From: Novosphingobium sp.
Lineage (GTDB): Bacteria > Pseudomonadota > Alphaproteobacteria > Sphingomonadales > Sphingomonadaceae
Direction: 5' to 3'
DNA length: 64,000 bases
Assembly (NCBI GenBank): GCA_024236235.1
Contig: JACKKV010000001.1
Location: 310,001 to 374,000, forward strand
Shown: positions 24,761 through 33,994 of the stretch, one piece after another
Layout: each line of letters opens with the position of its first letter
Position numbering within the stretch: the first letter of the stretch is position 1
The notes under the pieces: model-generated
The model's input: only the letters and a program-made list of their open reading frames with translations
The model's database searches: none
What the model was told of the DNA's origin: nothing
Position numbers and translations under genes: made by a program

Positions 24761-26419
24761 CTATCCTTCGGGCGGGCTTAAGCGAAATCCCGGATAGCCC
24801 TTGTCAGCCACATCGTTGCAGGCCGCGATATAATTGGCGAGGCCGCCCGCATAGGCCAGAATGCCCTGCGCCTTGCCCGGCACATTGGCCCCGACATACC
24901 AGCTTTTCGAACCTTCCAGCACCGTGCCCTTGACTGCATTGCGCACGGTTTCCGCCCATTTCGCCTGCGCGTCTTCGTCCACTTCGATGCGTGTCAGCCC
25001 GTGCGCACGCATATGTTTCATCAGCCGCTCTATCCATTCCACCTGGAATTCATTGGCGACGATCACGTTGACCAGCACGGACGGGCTGCCCGGCCCGCCG
25101 ATCATCAGAAGATTGGGAAATCCTGCAAGGCCGAAGCCAAGATAGGTCTCGCTGTTGTCAGCCCATTCATCCTTGATCGTGCGCCCGTCCACGCCCTGAA
25201 TATCGATAACCGTCAGCGCGCCGGTCAGCGCATCGAAACCGGAGGCGCAGATGATCGCGTCGAATTCCATTTCCTGCCCGCCAATGATCAGCCCTTTCTC
25301 CGTGAAAGCCTCGATCGGGGTCGCCTTGACGTCAATCGCCTCCACATTGTCGCGATTGAAGGTCTCGTAATAATCCGTGCCGACGGTCACTCGCTTCTGG
25401 CCATAGGCGATTTCGCTGGGCGTCAGGATGGCAGCAGTCTTCGGATCCTTGACAATCCGGCCCACCTGCTCGCGGATATAGTCGGAAATCTGGTCATTCA
25501 CTTCCTTGTTAGTGACCACGTCGGTGAAGGCGCGCGGCACCGTGGCCCCGCCATATTTGAAGCGGCGATCAAGGATCGCGCGGCGTTCTTCGGGCGTGAA
25601 ATCGGCGCCGGGGCGATTGCGGATCTGGATCAGCTCCTCTTCCATGAAGATGTCGCCGCTGCCCACAATTTCGAAATTGCGCATGCGCTGGCGCACGTTG
25701 TCACGGATCGGTTCCCATTTCTCATAATCCTCATCGGTCAGCGGGCGGTTGCAGGCGGGCATGTAGAGGCCCGGCGTGCGAACCATCACGCTCAGCCGTG
25801 CGGCCTGCTGCGCCACCAGCGGGATCAGCTGCGTGCCGGACGAACCGGTGCCGATCACGGCCACCCGCAGCCCGGTGAAATCCGGTTCCTTGTCGCGGGG
25901 CCACAGTGCCGAATGATACAGCCTGCCCTGGTACTTCGCGCGGTCAGGAATGTCGGGCCAGATCGGCGCGGAAATCGGACCGGCCGACGATATGAACATG
26001 CGGGCGCGATACGTGTCGCCCGGTTCCGTGGTGAAGGTCCAGTACCGCTCTTCCTCGTTCCAGACCGCTTTCACCAGGCGGGAATCGAAACGGATGTCCT
26101 TGCGCAGGTCCAGCCGTTCGGAGACGAAACGCAGATAGGCGCGGATTTCAGGCTGGGCCGAATAGCGTTCCGACCATTTCCACTCGCGGTCGATCTCGTG
26201 CGAAAAGGAATAGGAGTAGACCAGGCTTTCGACATCGCAGCGCGCGCCGGGATAGCGGTTCCAGTACCAGGCACCGCCGACATCGCTGCCCGCTTCCAGT
26301 GCCAGCGCGCTGAAGCCCGCTTCGCGCAGCTGATAAAGTATGTGCAGCCCGCCAAAGCCGCCGCCCAGCACCAGCGCATCCAGAATTTCACCAGTAACGG
26401 CCCCGGCCTTGTCCACCAT
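24761..26419 (-). CDS. Flavin-containing (Baeyer-Villiger-type) monooxygenase
   Basis: A 552-residue FAD/NADPH oxygenase. The first Rossmann motif GGGFGG is at residues 19-24 and the NADPH-binding GTGSSG at 190-195. Between them YQGRLYHSALWP (163-174) matches the Baeyer-Villiger fingerprint FxGxxxHxxxWP with tyrosine at the first place. Members oxidise cyclic ketones, steroids or other hydrophobic ketones, but the substrate is unknown. The ATG at 26419 is preceded by GGAGCAGGAAT. Its promoter carries the palindrome shared with the F420-dependent reductase gene. The product uses FAD, so a link to F420 would be one of shared regulation or pathway. Confidence 0.9.
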   Translation of the reverse strand: MVDKAGAVTGEILDALVLGGGFGGLHILYQLREAGFSALALEAGSDVGGAWYWNRYPGARCDVESLVYSYSFSHEIDREWKWSERYSAQPEIRAYLRFVSERLDLRKDIRFDSRLVKAVWNEEERYWTFTTEPGDTYRARMFISSAGPISAPIWPDIPDRAKYQGRLYHSALWPRDKEPDFTGLRVAVIGTGSSGTQLIPLVAQQAARLSVMVRTPGLYMPACNRPLTDEDYEKWEPIRDNVRQRMRNFEIVGSGDIFMEEELIQIRNRPGADFTPEERRAILDRRFKYGGATVPRAFTDVVTNKEVNDQISDYIREQVGRIVKDPKTAAILTPSEIAYGQKRVTVGTDYYETFNRDNVEAIDVKATPIEAFTEKGLIIGGQEMEFDAIICASGFDALTGALTVIDIQGVDGRTIKDEWADNSETYLGFGLAGFPNLLMIGGPGSPSVLVNVIVANEFQVEWIERLMKHMRAHGLTRIEVDEDAQAKWAETVRNAVKGTVLEGSKSWYVGANVPGKAQGILAYAGGLANYIAACNDVADKGYPGFRLSPPEG

Positions 26420-26472
26420 ATTCCTGCTCCCGCTTTCCACTTCATCCCCCGAATCGGAAGATATGTCGGTTT

Positions 26473-26486
26473 TGTAGCACACTACA
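26473..26486. promoter_or_regulatory. Palindromic operator candidate in the monooxygenase promoter
   Basis: TGTAGCACACTACA has perfect five-base arms, TGTAG and CTACA, around a four-base spacer, flanked by TT and AA. It lies 54 bases before the monooxygenase start and closely resembles the site before the Ddn-like gene at 19746. Confidence 0.5.
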
Positions 26487-26555
26487 TAACGCCTAGCGTA
26501 GATTTGATATGTTCGATTGACCCCTGTCAAATTGACTGAAGGGAATCGGGATTTT

Positions 26556-28955
26556 TCAGAAAATCTTGCGCAGTTCGATTTCGAAAATGCGCCCCTGCGG
26601 ATCGATCAGGTCGCCCTGATAGGCGATCGGGACCATTCCATCCCGGTCCGTCACCCGGCGATGCGCCGCAAATATGTTATCGACCCGTAGCATCAACCGC
26701 AGATCCTTGGTGATACCGGGATCGCGCGCGATCCAGCCTTGCTCGCCCAGATCGATGAAAACCCGCATATTCACTGAGGTCAGACTCCCGAAACGCAGAT
26801 CATCCGCCTGGCTCACGCCTCCGGACACTCGCGTTGCGCTCTCGTAATCGCCCGAAACGCGCATCCCGACACCACGATGAAACAACCCGCCCTGCAAGCT
26901 GATGCGGTGGCGCGGCACGCCGCCGCTCTGGGTTATCGCATCGCCATCCAGCAGGTCCAGAACCGCGCCGCCGCGCGCAAACCGCACCCGGTTTTCAAGT
27001 TCGATGGTGTGATAGAGCGAAGCACTCCACCGCCCCTGCCCGCCTGAACGCCCGCGCATCATCGCCATCGGGTCGGACTTTGCGCCGCCTTCCCCGCCCA
27101 GGCTGGCCTCGGCTTTGCCGAGCACGCCTGACAGATCGATGCCGTAACGCAGCCGCGCGGATGCCTCGCGCGCAAAACTCACCGGCCTGCGATCGAGCGC
27201 CACCAGTGCGCCTGAGGCATCGCGCACGACCCGGTGAGGGAAGGCGGCTTCCACCTGCGGGGTGAGCAGGGGAAAGCTGGCTGTCACGTCATTCGAACGA
27301 TTGCGGAAATATTCCACCGTCAGGCTGGATCGTTTCAGGAAGGGCGGATCCCAGCTCGCCGACAGCTTGATGTCACGCCGCGTCTCACGCGTGAGCAGCG
27401 GATTACCGCCCGCAGTAACGCTGACCAGCGCGGTCTGCCCCAGATTGAAATCATAGACCGGCACGTTGAAGCCTTGCACCACCGGGTCGCCCAGTTGCGC
27501 CAGTCCGGGCGCTGCCTCGGCGTGAATATAACTGGCTTGCAGGGTCAGACCGCTCAGCGGCTTCCAGGTCAACCCGGTGGTATAAGTGACGAGCGATCCG
27601 AAATCGGACAGATCTTCCACCGCACCATTGAGGTTCAGCGAAATGTCGCCAATCGCGCCCAGCGCGCCTTCCCGTCTGCTGGTGAGCGGCACTGACAGAT
27701 TGAGGCCACCGCGCAGATTGCCTCGCGTCAGCCGTGCGGAAGGTGATGCGCTGCGGCTGTTCGCGCTGGCGATGCGAAACCACTCATACCCGCCATAAGC
27801 CGTCACAATCACGTCGCCGGCCGGCAGGGCGATCGGCCGCCCTTCGAGATTGAGCATCGACTTGACCGAACTGGTCCGGCTGCGCGCCCGGTCCTGCCCG
27901 CCAGGCGCGATCACTGGCAAAGCTGCGTCAATCGCCAGCAGGCCCGCCGCAGTCAGTGCCTGTAGTGCGCTTGCATCCGCCTCGCGATCCGTCAGCGTGC
28001 GCTTGCGCTCATGTTCGGCATCAAGCGTAGCGGTCAGCTTCCAGCTGCCCAGCGGATGGGAAAGCGTGGCCCCCGCACCGTAAGTCTGCGTGCGAACGCG
28101 CCGGGCCAAGGGGGCGGACGCATTGAAACTGCGCAGCGCGCTGTTTCCGGCCGGATCCGTCAAACGCACGAGATCGAGGCCGGACAGGCTGCGGCTATCG
28201 TCAAGCCTTGCCGAAGCATTAAGCGTGAGCGCGCTGCCTTCCTTCCCCAACGCGGTGGTCCACGCGCCCGTCAGTTCCGCAGCCTTGCTCGCAGCGATCA
28301 GGCTGCGATACCCCGCCGGATCGGGATCGCCCGGCAGCGGCACGCTGTCCGGGGCCTGGCGCACGCCGCGTTCGGCCTCGGTCAGCATGCCCGAACGGCT
28401 GAGATCGAGATTGAGATTGAGCCGGTCATCGCCCCGGATTCTGAGAAAGGTCAGTTCAGCGTCAGTGGTCGAATAGCCGCCGCCATCGGGCAGGCCCCGC
28501 TCCAGTTCGATCTCGCGGCTGGCGTAATTGTCCTTCAGGATGAAATTGACCACCCGCTGATCGGCGGAATAGCCATAACGCTGCGCCACTTCCTCAGGCA
28601 ACACTTCGACGCGCGCAATGGCTTCGGGCGAATAGCGCCGCAATTCGCGGAAATTCGACACCCGCTGACCATTGACCAGAATGACCGGCCCATCGCCCCC
28701 GCGTCCCCGCCCGGACCCCGCCTGCGGCGCGATCGCTTCAAGCAGCTCCGCCAACGACCCGGCTCCGTAAGCGGCGATATCCTGCTGATCCAGGGTGACC
28801 AGCGGCGGCTGCGCGGCCAGCACCGCGCCGGGGTAACGTTCGGCAATGACGATAATGTCCCGTTCGTCCTGCACGTGCGACTCGTCCTGCGCCCGGGCAG
28901 GGGCAGACACGGCAAGCACCGCAAGCGGCAGACAAGGGATGGCAAGGTAACGCAG
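26556..28955 (-). CDS. TonB-dependent receptor-like outer-membrane protein
   Basis: About 799 residues: a plug domain (near residues 40-155, containing VILVNGQRVSNFRELRRYSPEAIARVEVLPEE) and a large beta-barrel ending in EIELRKIF with a terminal phenylalanine. Substrate unknown. The start is unusual. The first GTG (28919) leaves only a stub of the signal peptide. In the same frame CTG at 28955 gives an LRYLAIPCLPLAVLAV leader ending AxA before QDES, and AGGAG sits nine bases upstream. No ATG, GTG or TTG lies between the upstream stop and that CTG. It follows bioA on the same strand with a gap of about 100 bases, so it may belong to the biotin operon. Confidence 0.85.
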   Translation of the reverse strand: MRYLAIPCLPLAVLAVSAPARAQDESHVQDERDIIVIAERYPGAVLAAQPPLVTLDQQDIAAYGAGSLAELLEAIAPQAGSGRGRGGDGPVILVNGQRVSNFRELRRYSPEAIARVEVLPEEVAQRYGYSADQRVVNFILKDNYASREIELERGLPDGGGYSTTDAELTFLRIRGDDRLNLNLDLSRSGMLTEAERGVRQAPDSVPLPGDPDPAGYRSLIAASKAAELTGAWTTALGKEGSALTLNASARLDDSRSLSGLDLVRLTDPAGNSALRSFNASAPLARRVRTQTYGAGATLSHPLGSWKLTATLDAEHERKRTLTDREADASALQALTAAGLLAIDAALPVIAPGGQDRARSRTSSVKSMLNLEGRPIALPAGDVIVTAYGGYEWFRIASANSRSASPSARLTRGNLRGGLNLSVPLTSRREGALGAIGDISLNLNGAVEDLSDFGSLVTYTTGLTWKPLSGLTLQASYIHAEAAPGLAQLGDPVVQGFNVPVYDFNLGQTALVSVTAGGNPLLTRETRRDIKLSASWDPPFLKRSSLTVEYFRNRSNDVTASFPLLTPQVEAAFPHRVVRDASGALVALDRRPVSFAREASARLRYGIDLSGVLGKAEASLGGEGGAKSDPMAMMRGRSGGQGRWSASLYHTIELENRVRFARGGAVLDLLDGDAITQSGGVPRHRISLQGGLFHRGVGMRVSGDYESATRVSGGVSQADDLRFGSLTSVNMRVFIDLGEQGWIARDPGITKDLRLMLRVDNIFAAHRRVTDRDGMVPIAYQGDLIDPQGRIFEIELRKIF

Positions 28956-29059
28956 CGGTCGGGACTCCTGTGTTCAGACAGCCGCCCCCTGCTCCGGCCC
29001 ACAAGATGGCGCAGGCAACAAGTGCTTGGCAAGCAGGTTTTTCACATAGGCTTCGGCGG

Positions 29060-30310
29060 TTAAGAATGCGCGTCAGCCGCCGCTGCAATCGCCGCGTAAA
29101 TGGTGTCGAGATCGGCATCGTCAATGCAATAGGGTGGCATGACGTAGACCGTATTGCCCAGCGGACGCAGCAATACGCCCGCATCGCGGAAGTAGCGCAA
29201 CAGGCGCGGACCGAGATCGGACAGATATGTTGCATCCCCGCCCCCCAGTTCCATCGCCACAATGGTGCCGCACTGGCGCAGGCTGGCGATGGCCGGATGG
29301 CTGGCCAGCGCCGCCATTTGCCGGGTTTGCCGCGCAGCCAGCTGCTCAACCCGGTCAAGCACAGGCTCCTTGCGCCAGATCGCCAGATTGGCCGCCGCCG
29401 CCGCGCAGGCGATGGGGTTGGCGGTATAGCTGGAAGAATGAAAGAAACTGCGCGACCGGTCCTGCGAATAATGCGCGTCCCAGATCGCCTCGCTGGCCAT
29501 GGTCACCGCCAGCGGCAGCGCGCCGCCCGTCAGCCCCTTGGACAGGCAGAGCAGATCGGGCACCACATCCGCCTGTTCGCAGGCCAGCAGTGTGCCCGTG
29601 CGGCCCCAGCCGGTCATCACTTCGTCAGCGATGAACAACGTCCCGTGCGCACCGCAAATGGCGCGCATCTGCGCCAGTACTTCGGGCGAATAGACGAGCA
29701 TACCCCCCGCGCCCAGCAGCAGCGGCTCCACGATAAAGGCCGCCGCGCCGCCGGCGCATTCAGCCTCCAGCACGTCCAGCGTGGCCTGCGGATCGCCTGC
29801 GGGAAAGGGCACCCGGCTCACATCGAACAGCAGCGGCGCATAAGGCGCGTTAAACACGCCGCGCGCGCCCACTGACATCGCCCCGATCGTATCGCCGTGA
29901 TAGCTGCGGTCCATCACCACTATGCGCTGGCGCGCCTCGCCGCGATTGGCCCAGAAGCCAAGCGCCATCTTCAGCGCCACTTCCACACTGGTGGAACCCG
30001 AATCGGAAAAGAACACGCGCGTCAGCGCATCGGGCATGATGGCCCGCAGGCCGCGTGCGACCGCTTCGGCAGGCTCATGCGTCCAGCCCGCGAAGATCAG
30101 TTGGTCGAGCCGTTCGCTCTGTTCGCGGATCGCCGCCATGATGCGCGGATGGCAGTGACCATGCGTCGTCACCCACCAGCTGGATATGGCGTCGATAATC
30201 CGCCGCCCGTCAGCGGTGAACAGCGCCGCCCCTTCGGCGCGCAAGACGGCCGGGATCGCATCGCCCAGCCCGTGCTGCGTGAAAGGATGCCAGACGGGGC
30301 TGTCGCTCAA
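29060..30310 (-). CDS. bioA: Adenosylmethionine-8-amino-7-oxononanoate aminotransferase
   Basis: A 416-residue PLP enzyme that converts KAPA to DAPA in biotin synthesis, using S-adenosylmethionine as amino donor. Clear signatures: DAISSWWVTTHGHCHP near the N terminus, FFSDSGSTSVEVALKMA, VMDRSYHGDTIGAMS, FIADEVMTGWGRTG and the PLP lysine in CLSKGLTGG. It starts at TTG 30310, overlapping the bioD stop (TTGA), so translation is coupled. Confidence 0.96.
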   Translation of the reverse strand: MSDSPVWHPFTQHGLGDAIPAVLRAEGAALFTADGRRIIDAISSWWVTTHGHCHPRIMAAIREQSERLDQLIFAGWTHEPAEAVARGLRAIMPDALTRVFFSDSGSTSVEVALKMALGFWANRGEARQRIVVMDRSYHGDTIGAMSVGARGVFNAPYAPLLFDVSRVPFPAGDPQATLDVLEAECAGGAAAFIVEPLLLGAGGMLVYSPEVLAQMRAICGAHGTLFIADEVMTGWGRTGTLLACEQADVVPDLLCLSKGLTGGALPLAVTMASEAIWDAHYSQDRSRSFFHSSSYTANPIACAAAAANLAIWRKEPVLDRVEQLAARQTRQMAALASHPAIASLRQCGTIVAMELGGGDATYLSDLGPRLLRYFRDAGVLLRPLGNTVYVMPPYCIDDADLDTIYAAIAAAADAHS

Positions 30311-30915
30311 AGCGAAATTCCCGCAGCGAAGGCGCGGGCCAGCGTTGCCGGTTCCAGCGGATCAAGCACCGGCAGTCGCCCCAGATGGCGCACCTTGCCG
30401 ATCCGGCAGATCGTCTGCTCGCTGTCCGCATTGCCTTCGCCCACAAAGGCGACGCCCCAGATCGTGATCCCGCGCGCGCGCAGTGCCTCGATACTCAGCA
30501 ACGTGTGATTGATCGTGCCCAGCGTGGTGCGCGCAACGATGATCGCAGGAAGCCCCCAATCGGCAAAGAGATCAACCATCAGCACACTGTCTGTCAGCGG
30601 CACCAGCACCCCGCCCGCACCTTCCACCACCAGCGGGCGTGGCTCGGGCAGGGCCAGACGGTCAAAATCCAGCTCCACCCCGTCAATCGCGGCAGCCCGA
30701 TGCGGCGAACAGGGGGTGGTCAGCCGGTAGGCTTCGGGCAGGATACGGTCCGGCGCGAGACCGGACAGCCGGGCCACCCGCTGCGCATCGCTGCCATCGT
30801 CAAGTCCGGCCTGCACCGGTTTCCAGTACCAGCCGTCCAGATGCGCGGTAAGCGCGGCGGCAAACACCGTCTTGCCGACATCGGTATCCGTGCCCGTGAC
30901 GATGAAACCACTCAC
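30307..30915 (-). CDS. bioD: Dethiobiotin synthetase
   Basis: ATP-dependent carboxylation of DAPA to dethiobiotin. It has 202 residues, with the P-loop TGTDTDVGKT at residues 7-16 and VVEGAGGVLVPL. The GTG at 30915 is preceded by a strong ribosome site, GGAGGTGAT, seven bases or so upstream, and overlaps the bioF stop. An in-frame ATG at 30936 lies upstream, inside bioF, but that ribosome site lies between the two candidates and clearly favours the GTG. Confidence 0.94.
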   Translation of the reverse strand: MSGFIVTGTDTDVGKTVFAAALTAHLDGWYWKPVQAGLDDGSDAQRVARLSGLAPDRILPEAYRLTTPCSPHRAAAIDGVELDFDRLALPEPRPLVVEGAGGVLVPLTDSVLMVDLFADWGLPAIIVARTTLGTINHTLLSIEALRARGITIWGVAFVGEGNADSEQTICRIGKVRHLGRLPVLDPLEPATLARAFAAGISL

Positions 30916-32039
30916 CCGATCACCTCCACCAGGCATGCCGCCAGGCGTTCGACATCGTCAGCCGTCGCGTTGAGCGTCAGTGATATGCGCAGACGCGAGG
31001 TGCCGATGGGAACGGTGGGCGGACGAATGCCGCGCAGGTCAAAGCCGGCACCTTGCACCGCCTCGGCCACGGCCATGGTGCGCGCATCCTCCCCCAGAAT
31101 CAGGGGGACGATCTGTGATCCCGAAAGGGTCGCACCAAGCGGGGCGAGCCGTTCATTCGCCCTGTTCACCAGCGCCATAAGCCGTTCGCGCCGTTCCGGC
31201 TCCTCGGCGCAGATCCGCAAAGCCTCGCTTACCGCCACTGCCATCAACGGGCTGGGCGCGGTGGAAAAAATGAACCCGCGCCCGCGATTGACCAGATAAT
31301 CGCGCACCACCCGCGGCCCGCAGACCAGCGCCCCTTCCGCGCCCAGAGCCTTGCCGCAGGTGCGCAGCGCGATGACGTTCGCACGCCCGTCGAGATGGGC
31401 CGCCAGCCCGCGCCCGTCCGGTCCGAACACGCCGGTTGCATGCGCCTCATCCACTACCAGCACACCGTCGTGAGCATCGGCAAGCGCGATCAGATCATCC
31501 AGCGGCGCACGATCACCATCCATCGAATAGAGCGATTCCACTGCGATCCAGACGCTGCCCGTGCCGCCCTTGCCGCGCCAGCGGGCAATTGCATCAGCGA
31601 AGGCCTGCACGTCATTATGCGCGGCCATTGCCCTGTCCGCACGCGACAGCCGCATCCCTTCATGCGCGCTGGCGTGAATCAGGCTGTCATAGACAATCAG
31701 ATCGCCTTTTTGCGGCAAGGTGGAGAGCAGAGCGCTGTTCGCGCCATAGCCATTGGCGAGATAGAGCGCGGATTCGCAGCCGAAAAATCGCGCTGCCTGT
31801 TCTTCCAGCGCTTCATGCTCGGGCGCATTGCCGCGCAGCAGCCGCGATCCGCCTGCGCCCACCGCCACGCCCCGGTCCAGCGCAGCGCGCAGCGCCGCCT
31901 GCATGCGCGGGGCATTGGCCAGCGCGATATAATCATTGGACGCAAAATCGACGCCCCTGCGGGTTTGCAGGCTGCGCAGCCGGGCACGCCCTGCCAGTGC
32001 GGCGAGATCAGCGGATTGCGAGGCGAAGGGATCGCTCAT
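30912..32039 (-). CDS. bioF: 8-amino-7-oxononanoate synthase
   Basis: PLP-dependent condensation of pimeloyl thioester and alanine to KAPA. The 375-residue protein shows FASNDYIALA near the N terminus, GNAPEHEALEEQAARFFG, HASAHEGMRLS, VVDEAHATGVFGPDGRG and the PLP lysine in RTCGKALGAEGAL. It heads a coupled bioF-bioD-bioA run; bioB, bioC and bioH are not in the window. ATG at 32057 is an alternative start. The acetyltransferase gene upstream on the same strand may be co-transcribed. Confidence 0.95.
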   Translation of the reverse strand: MSDPFASQSADLAALAGRARLRSLQTRRGVDFASNDYIALANAPRMQAALRAALDRGVAVGAGGSRLLRGNAPEHEALEEQAARFFGCESALYLANGYGANSALLSTLPQKGDLIVYDSLIHASAHEGMRLSRADRAMAAHNDVQAFADAIARWRGKGGTGSVWIAVESLYSMDGDRAPLDDLIALADAHDGVLVVDEAHATGVFGPDGRGLAAHLDGRANVIALRTCGKALGAEGALVCGPRVVRDYLVNRGRGFIFSTAPSPLMAVAVSEALRICAEEPERRERLMALVNRANERLAPLGATLSGSQIVPLILGEDARTMAVAEAVQGAGFDLRGIRPPTVPIGTSRLRISLTLNATADDVERLAACLVEVIG

Positions 32040-32099
32040 CAGCCCGCTTTGCCGCATGGTTGCCGTCGCGACAACTCCCGCATTCGCCGTGCGCTGCGA

Positions 32100-32717
32100 T
32101 CAGAAGCGGCGCATCCAGTATTGCAGCTGCTTGGCGCTCTCTTCCTGCTCGCCCACCGCCTTCCATGAAATCGCACATTTGAGGCCAGAGACCGGTGCAT
32201 AGCCGCGCTTTGTCCAGAAGGCGTCGTGCGGACGATAATCTGCGGGGCGCAACGGATCGTTGGCAGGGCGGATAACCGCCGCGAAGCAGGCCGCCTGTGC
32301 ACCGCGACGCGCCGCCCATTCCTCACGATGATCGAAGAAGCGATGGCCGATGCCCCGCCCGCGATACTGGGGCAGGAGCACGCTTTCGCCAAAATAGAAC
32401 AGGCTGGAGGTGTCAATGCCCCGGTCTTCGAACGGCGCGCGGATTTCAGGCTTTTGCGCCCACATTGGCGACGCGCTGGCCGCGCCGACAAGTTCCGCCC
32501 CGTCATGGACCGCCACCAGCACGGCTTCGGGCGCGGTGGCGAATTCGCGCATGTAGCGTAGCTCGAATGCCATGTCGCCTTCGTAGAGATAGGGGTATTC
32601 GCGGAATACGCTGATCCGCAGCTGCGCCAGCCGGTCAAGCGACGCGGTAATTTCGCTGCCGGTCAGCGTTTTGATGACAACATCAGAGGCGCGCGTATCG
32701 CGCGGTGTACCAGTCAT
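32100..32717 (-). CDS. GNAT family N-acetyltransferase
   Basis: A 205-residue acetyltransferase of unknown substrate. The acetyl-CoA loop is visible as VLLPQYRGRGIGHRFFDHREEWA around residues 115-140, after the strand AVHDGAELVGAASASP. Start choice lies between ATG 32717 and TTG 32726; neither has a strong ribosome site. It sits 60 bases upstream of bioF on the same strand and is divergent from purC. A link to biotin synthesis is possible but not shown. Confidence 0.85.
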   Translation of the reverse strand: MTGTPRDTRASDVVIKTLTGSEITASLDRLAQLRISVFREYPYLYEGDMAFELRYMREFATAPEAVLVAVHDGAELVGAASASPMWAQKPEIRAPFEDRGIDTSSLFYFGESVLLPQYRGRGIGHRFFDHREEWAARRGAQAACFAAVIRPANDPLRPADYRPHDAFWTKRGYAPVSGLKCAISWKAVGEQEESAKQLQYWMRRF

Positions 32718-32851
32718 TGATTGCAACCCAAGCTTAACATGTTTTATAGGAGAACCGAGAGCCCCGGCCCGGCGCGACTGCTTCTTTCATCGGCTGTCGT
32801 CGGTCGGGGCGATGTGCTTTCAGGCAACCGCCTCGTCAAGGAAATGTTCCC

Positions 32852-33637
32852 ATGAACCGTCGCCGCCAGATCTATGAAGGCAAGGCCAAGATCCTCTATG
32901 AAGGCCCCGAACCGGGCACGCTGATTCAGTATTTCAAGGATGATGCCACCGCCTTCAATGCCCAGAAAAAGGGCACTATCAATGGCAAGGGCGTGATCAA
33001 CAACCGCATCAGCGAGTATGTCTTTACCCGCCTGTCCCATATCGGGATTCCAACGCATTTCATTCGCCGCCTCAACATGCGCGAACAGTTGGTGCGCCAG
33101 GTTGAAATCGTGCCCATCGAAGTGGTCGTGCGCAACGTTGCCGCCGGTTCGATCTGCAAGCGCCTGGGCCTCGAAGAAGGCGAACCCCTGCCGCACACGC
33201 TGCTCGAATATTATTACAAGGATGACGCGCTGGGTGATCCGCTGATCGCGGAAGAACATATCGCCTGCTTCGGCTGGGCGAATAATGAGGAAATGCAGGA
33301 CATTTCCTCCATGGCGATCCGCATCAACGATTTCCTGTGCGGGATGTTCGCGGCCATCGACATCCGGCTGGTGGATTTCAAGCTCGAATTCGGCCGCATC
33401 TGGGACGGCGATTTTGCTCGGGTTATCCTGGCCGATGAAATCAGTCCCGATGGCTGCCGCCTGTGGGACATGACCACCGGTGAAAAGCTGGACAAGGACC
33501 GCTTCCGCCGCGATCTGGGCGGCGAGGAAGAAGCCTATCAGGAAGTCGCGCGGCGTCTTGGCCTGCTGGAAAATGACGGAACGCCGGGCGAGGTTTTCGA
33601 CCTTTCCGTGCACCGCAAGCTGCGCGGCAAGAAGTAA
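32852..33637 (+). CDS. purC: SAICAR synthase (phosphoribosylaminoimidazole-succinocarboxamide synthase)
   Basis: Joins CAIR and aspartate with ATP in purine synthesis. The 261-residue protein has the standard N terminus RRQIYEGKAKILYEG, EVVVRNVAAGS for substrate binding, VDFKLEFGR and ILADEISPDGCRLWD. Normal length. It opens the purC-purS-purQ run typical of alphaproteobacteria; purL is not present here. Confidence 0.97.
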   Translation: MNRRRQIYEGKAKILYEGPEPGTLIQYFKDDATAFNAQKKGTINGKGVINNRISEYVFTRLSHIGIPTHFIRRLNMREQLVRQVEIVPIEVVVRNVAAGSICKRLGLEEGEPLPHTLLEYYYKDDALGDPLIAEEHIACFGWANNEEMQDISSMAIRINDFLCGMFAAIDIRLVDFKLEFGRIWDGDFARVILADEISPDGCRLWDMTTGEKLDKDRFRRDLGGEEEAYQEVARRLGLLENDGTPGEVFDLSVHRKLRGKK

Positions 33638-33641
33638 GCTA

Positions 33642-33672
33642 GCACGGCTGGCCGGGGAAAGCCTGGCCGTGC
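33642..33672 (+). terminator. Weak hairpin between purC and purS
   Basis: GCACGGCTGG pairs with CTGGCCGTGC (with G-U pairs) directly after the purC stop. No T run follows, so it may protect the purC mRNA or attenuate rather than terminate. Confidence 0.4.
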
Positions 33673-33757
33673 CGTTGCGCGTGCCCTTGCCCTGCGCCGC
33701 CGCTGGCGGCATAGGCACAGGCGATTCCCCGTCCTCAATTCCGTGAAAGGGATCGCG

Positions 33758-33994
33758 ATGAAAATCCGCGTTCATGTCAGCCTGAAAAACGGCGTGCTCG
33801 ATCCGCAGGGTCGCGCAATTCACCATGCGCTGGAAGGACTCGGCTTTTCCGGCGTCAATGATGTCCGCGCCGGGCGCCTGTTTGAACTGGATGTGGATGA
33901 CAGCGTCAGCGACGACGCGCTCGACGACATGTGCCGCAAGCTGTTGGCGAACATGGTCATCGAAAACTACCGGATCGAGAAGGTGGCGGCCTGA
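33758..33994 (+). CDS. purS: FGAM synthase subunit PurS
   Basis: A 78-residue protein that bridges PurL and PurQ in the FGAM synthase complex. Family features are KIRVHVSLKNGVLDPQGRAIHHALEGLGF and the C-terminal MCRKLLANMVIENYRIE. The ATG at 33758 follows AAAGGG; a GTG at 33743 is a less likely start. Its stop overlaps the purQ start (TGATG). Confidence 0.95.
   Translation: MKIRVHVSLKNGVLDPQGRAIHHALEGLGFSGVNDVRAGRLFELDVDDSVSDDALDDMCRKLLANMVIENYRIEKVAA

Noticed and set aside
25001..26539. Long open frame opposite the monooxygenase gene
   Set aside because: The same GC-rich antisense effect; the minus-strand reading has clear catalytic motifs.
32059..32075. Inverted repeat GTTGCCGTCGCGACAAC before bioF as a biotin operator
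   Set aside because: Only 12 of 17 positions are symmetric, it matches neither the BioR nor the BirA box, and it lies among possible start codons.
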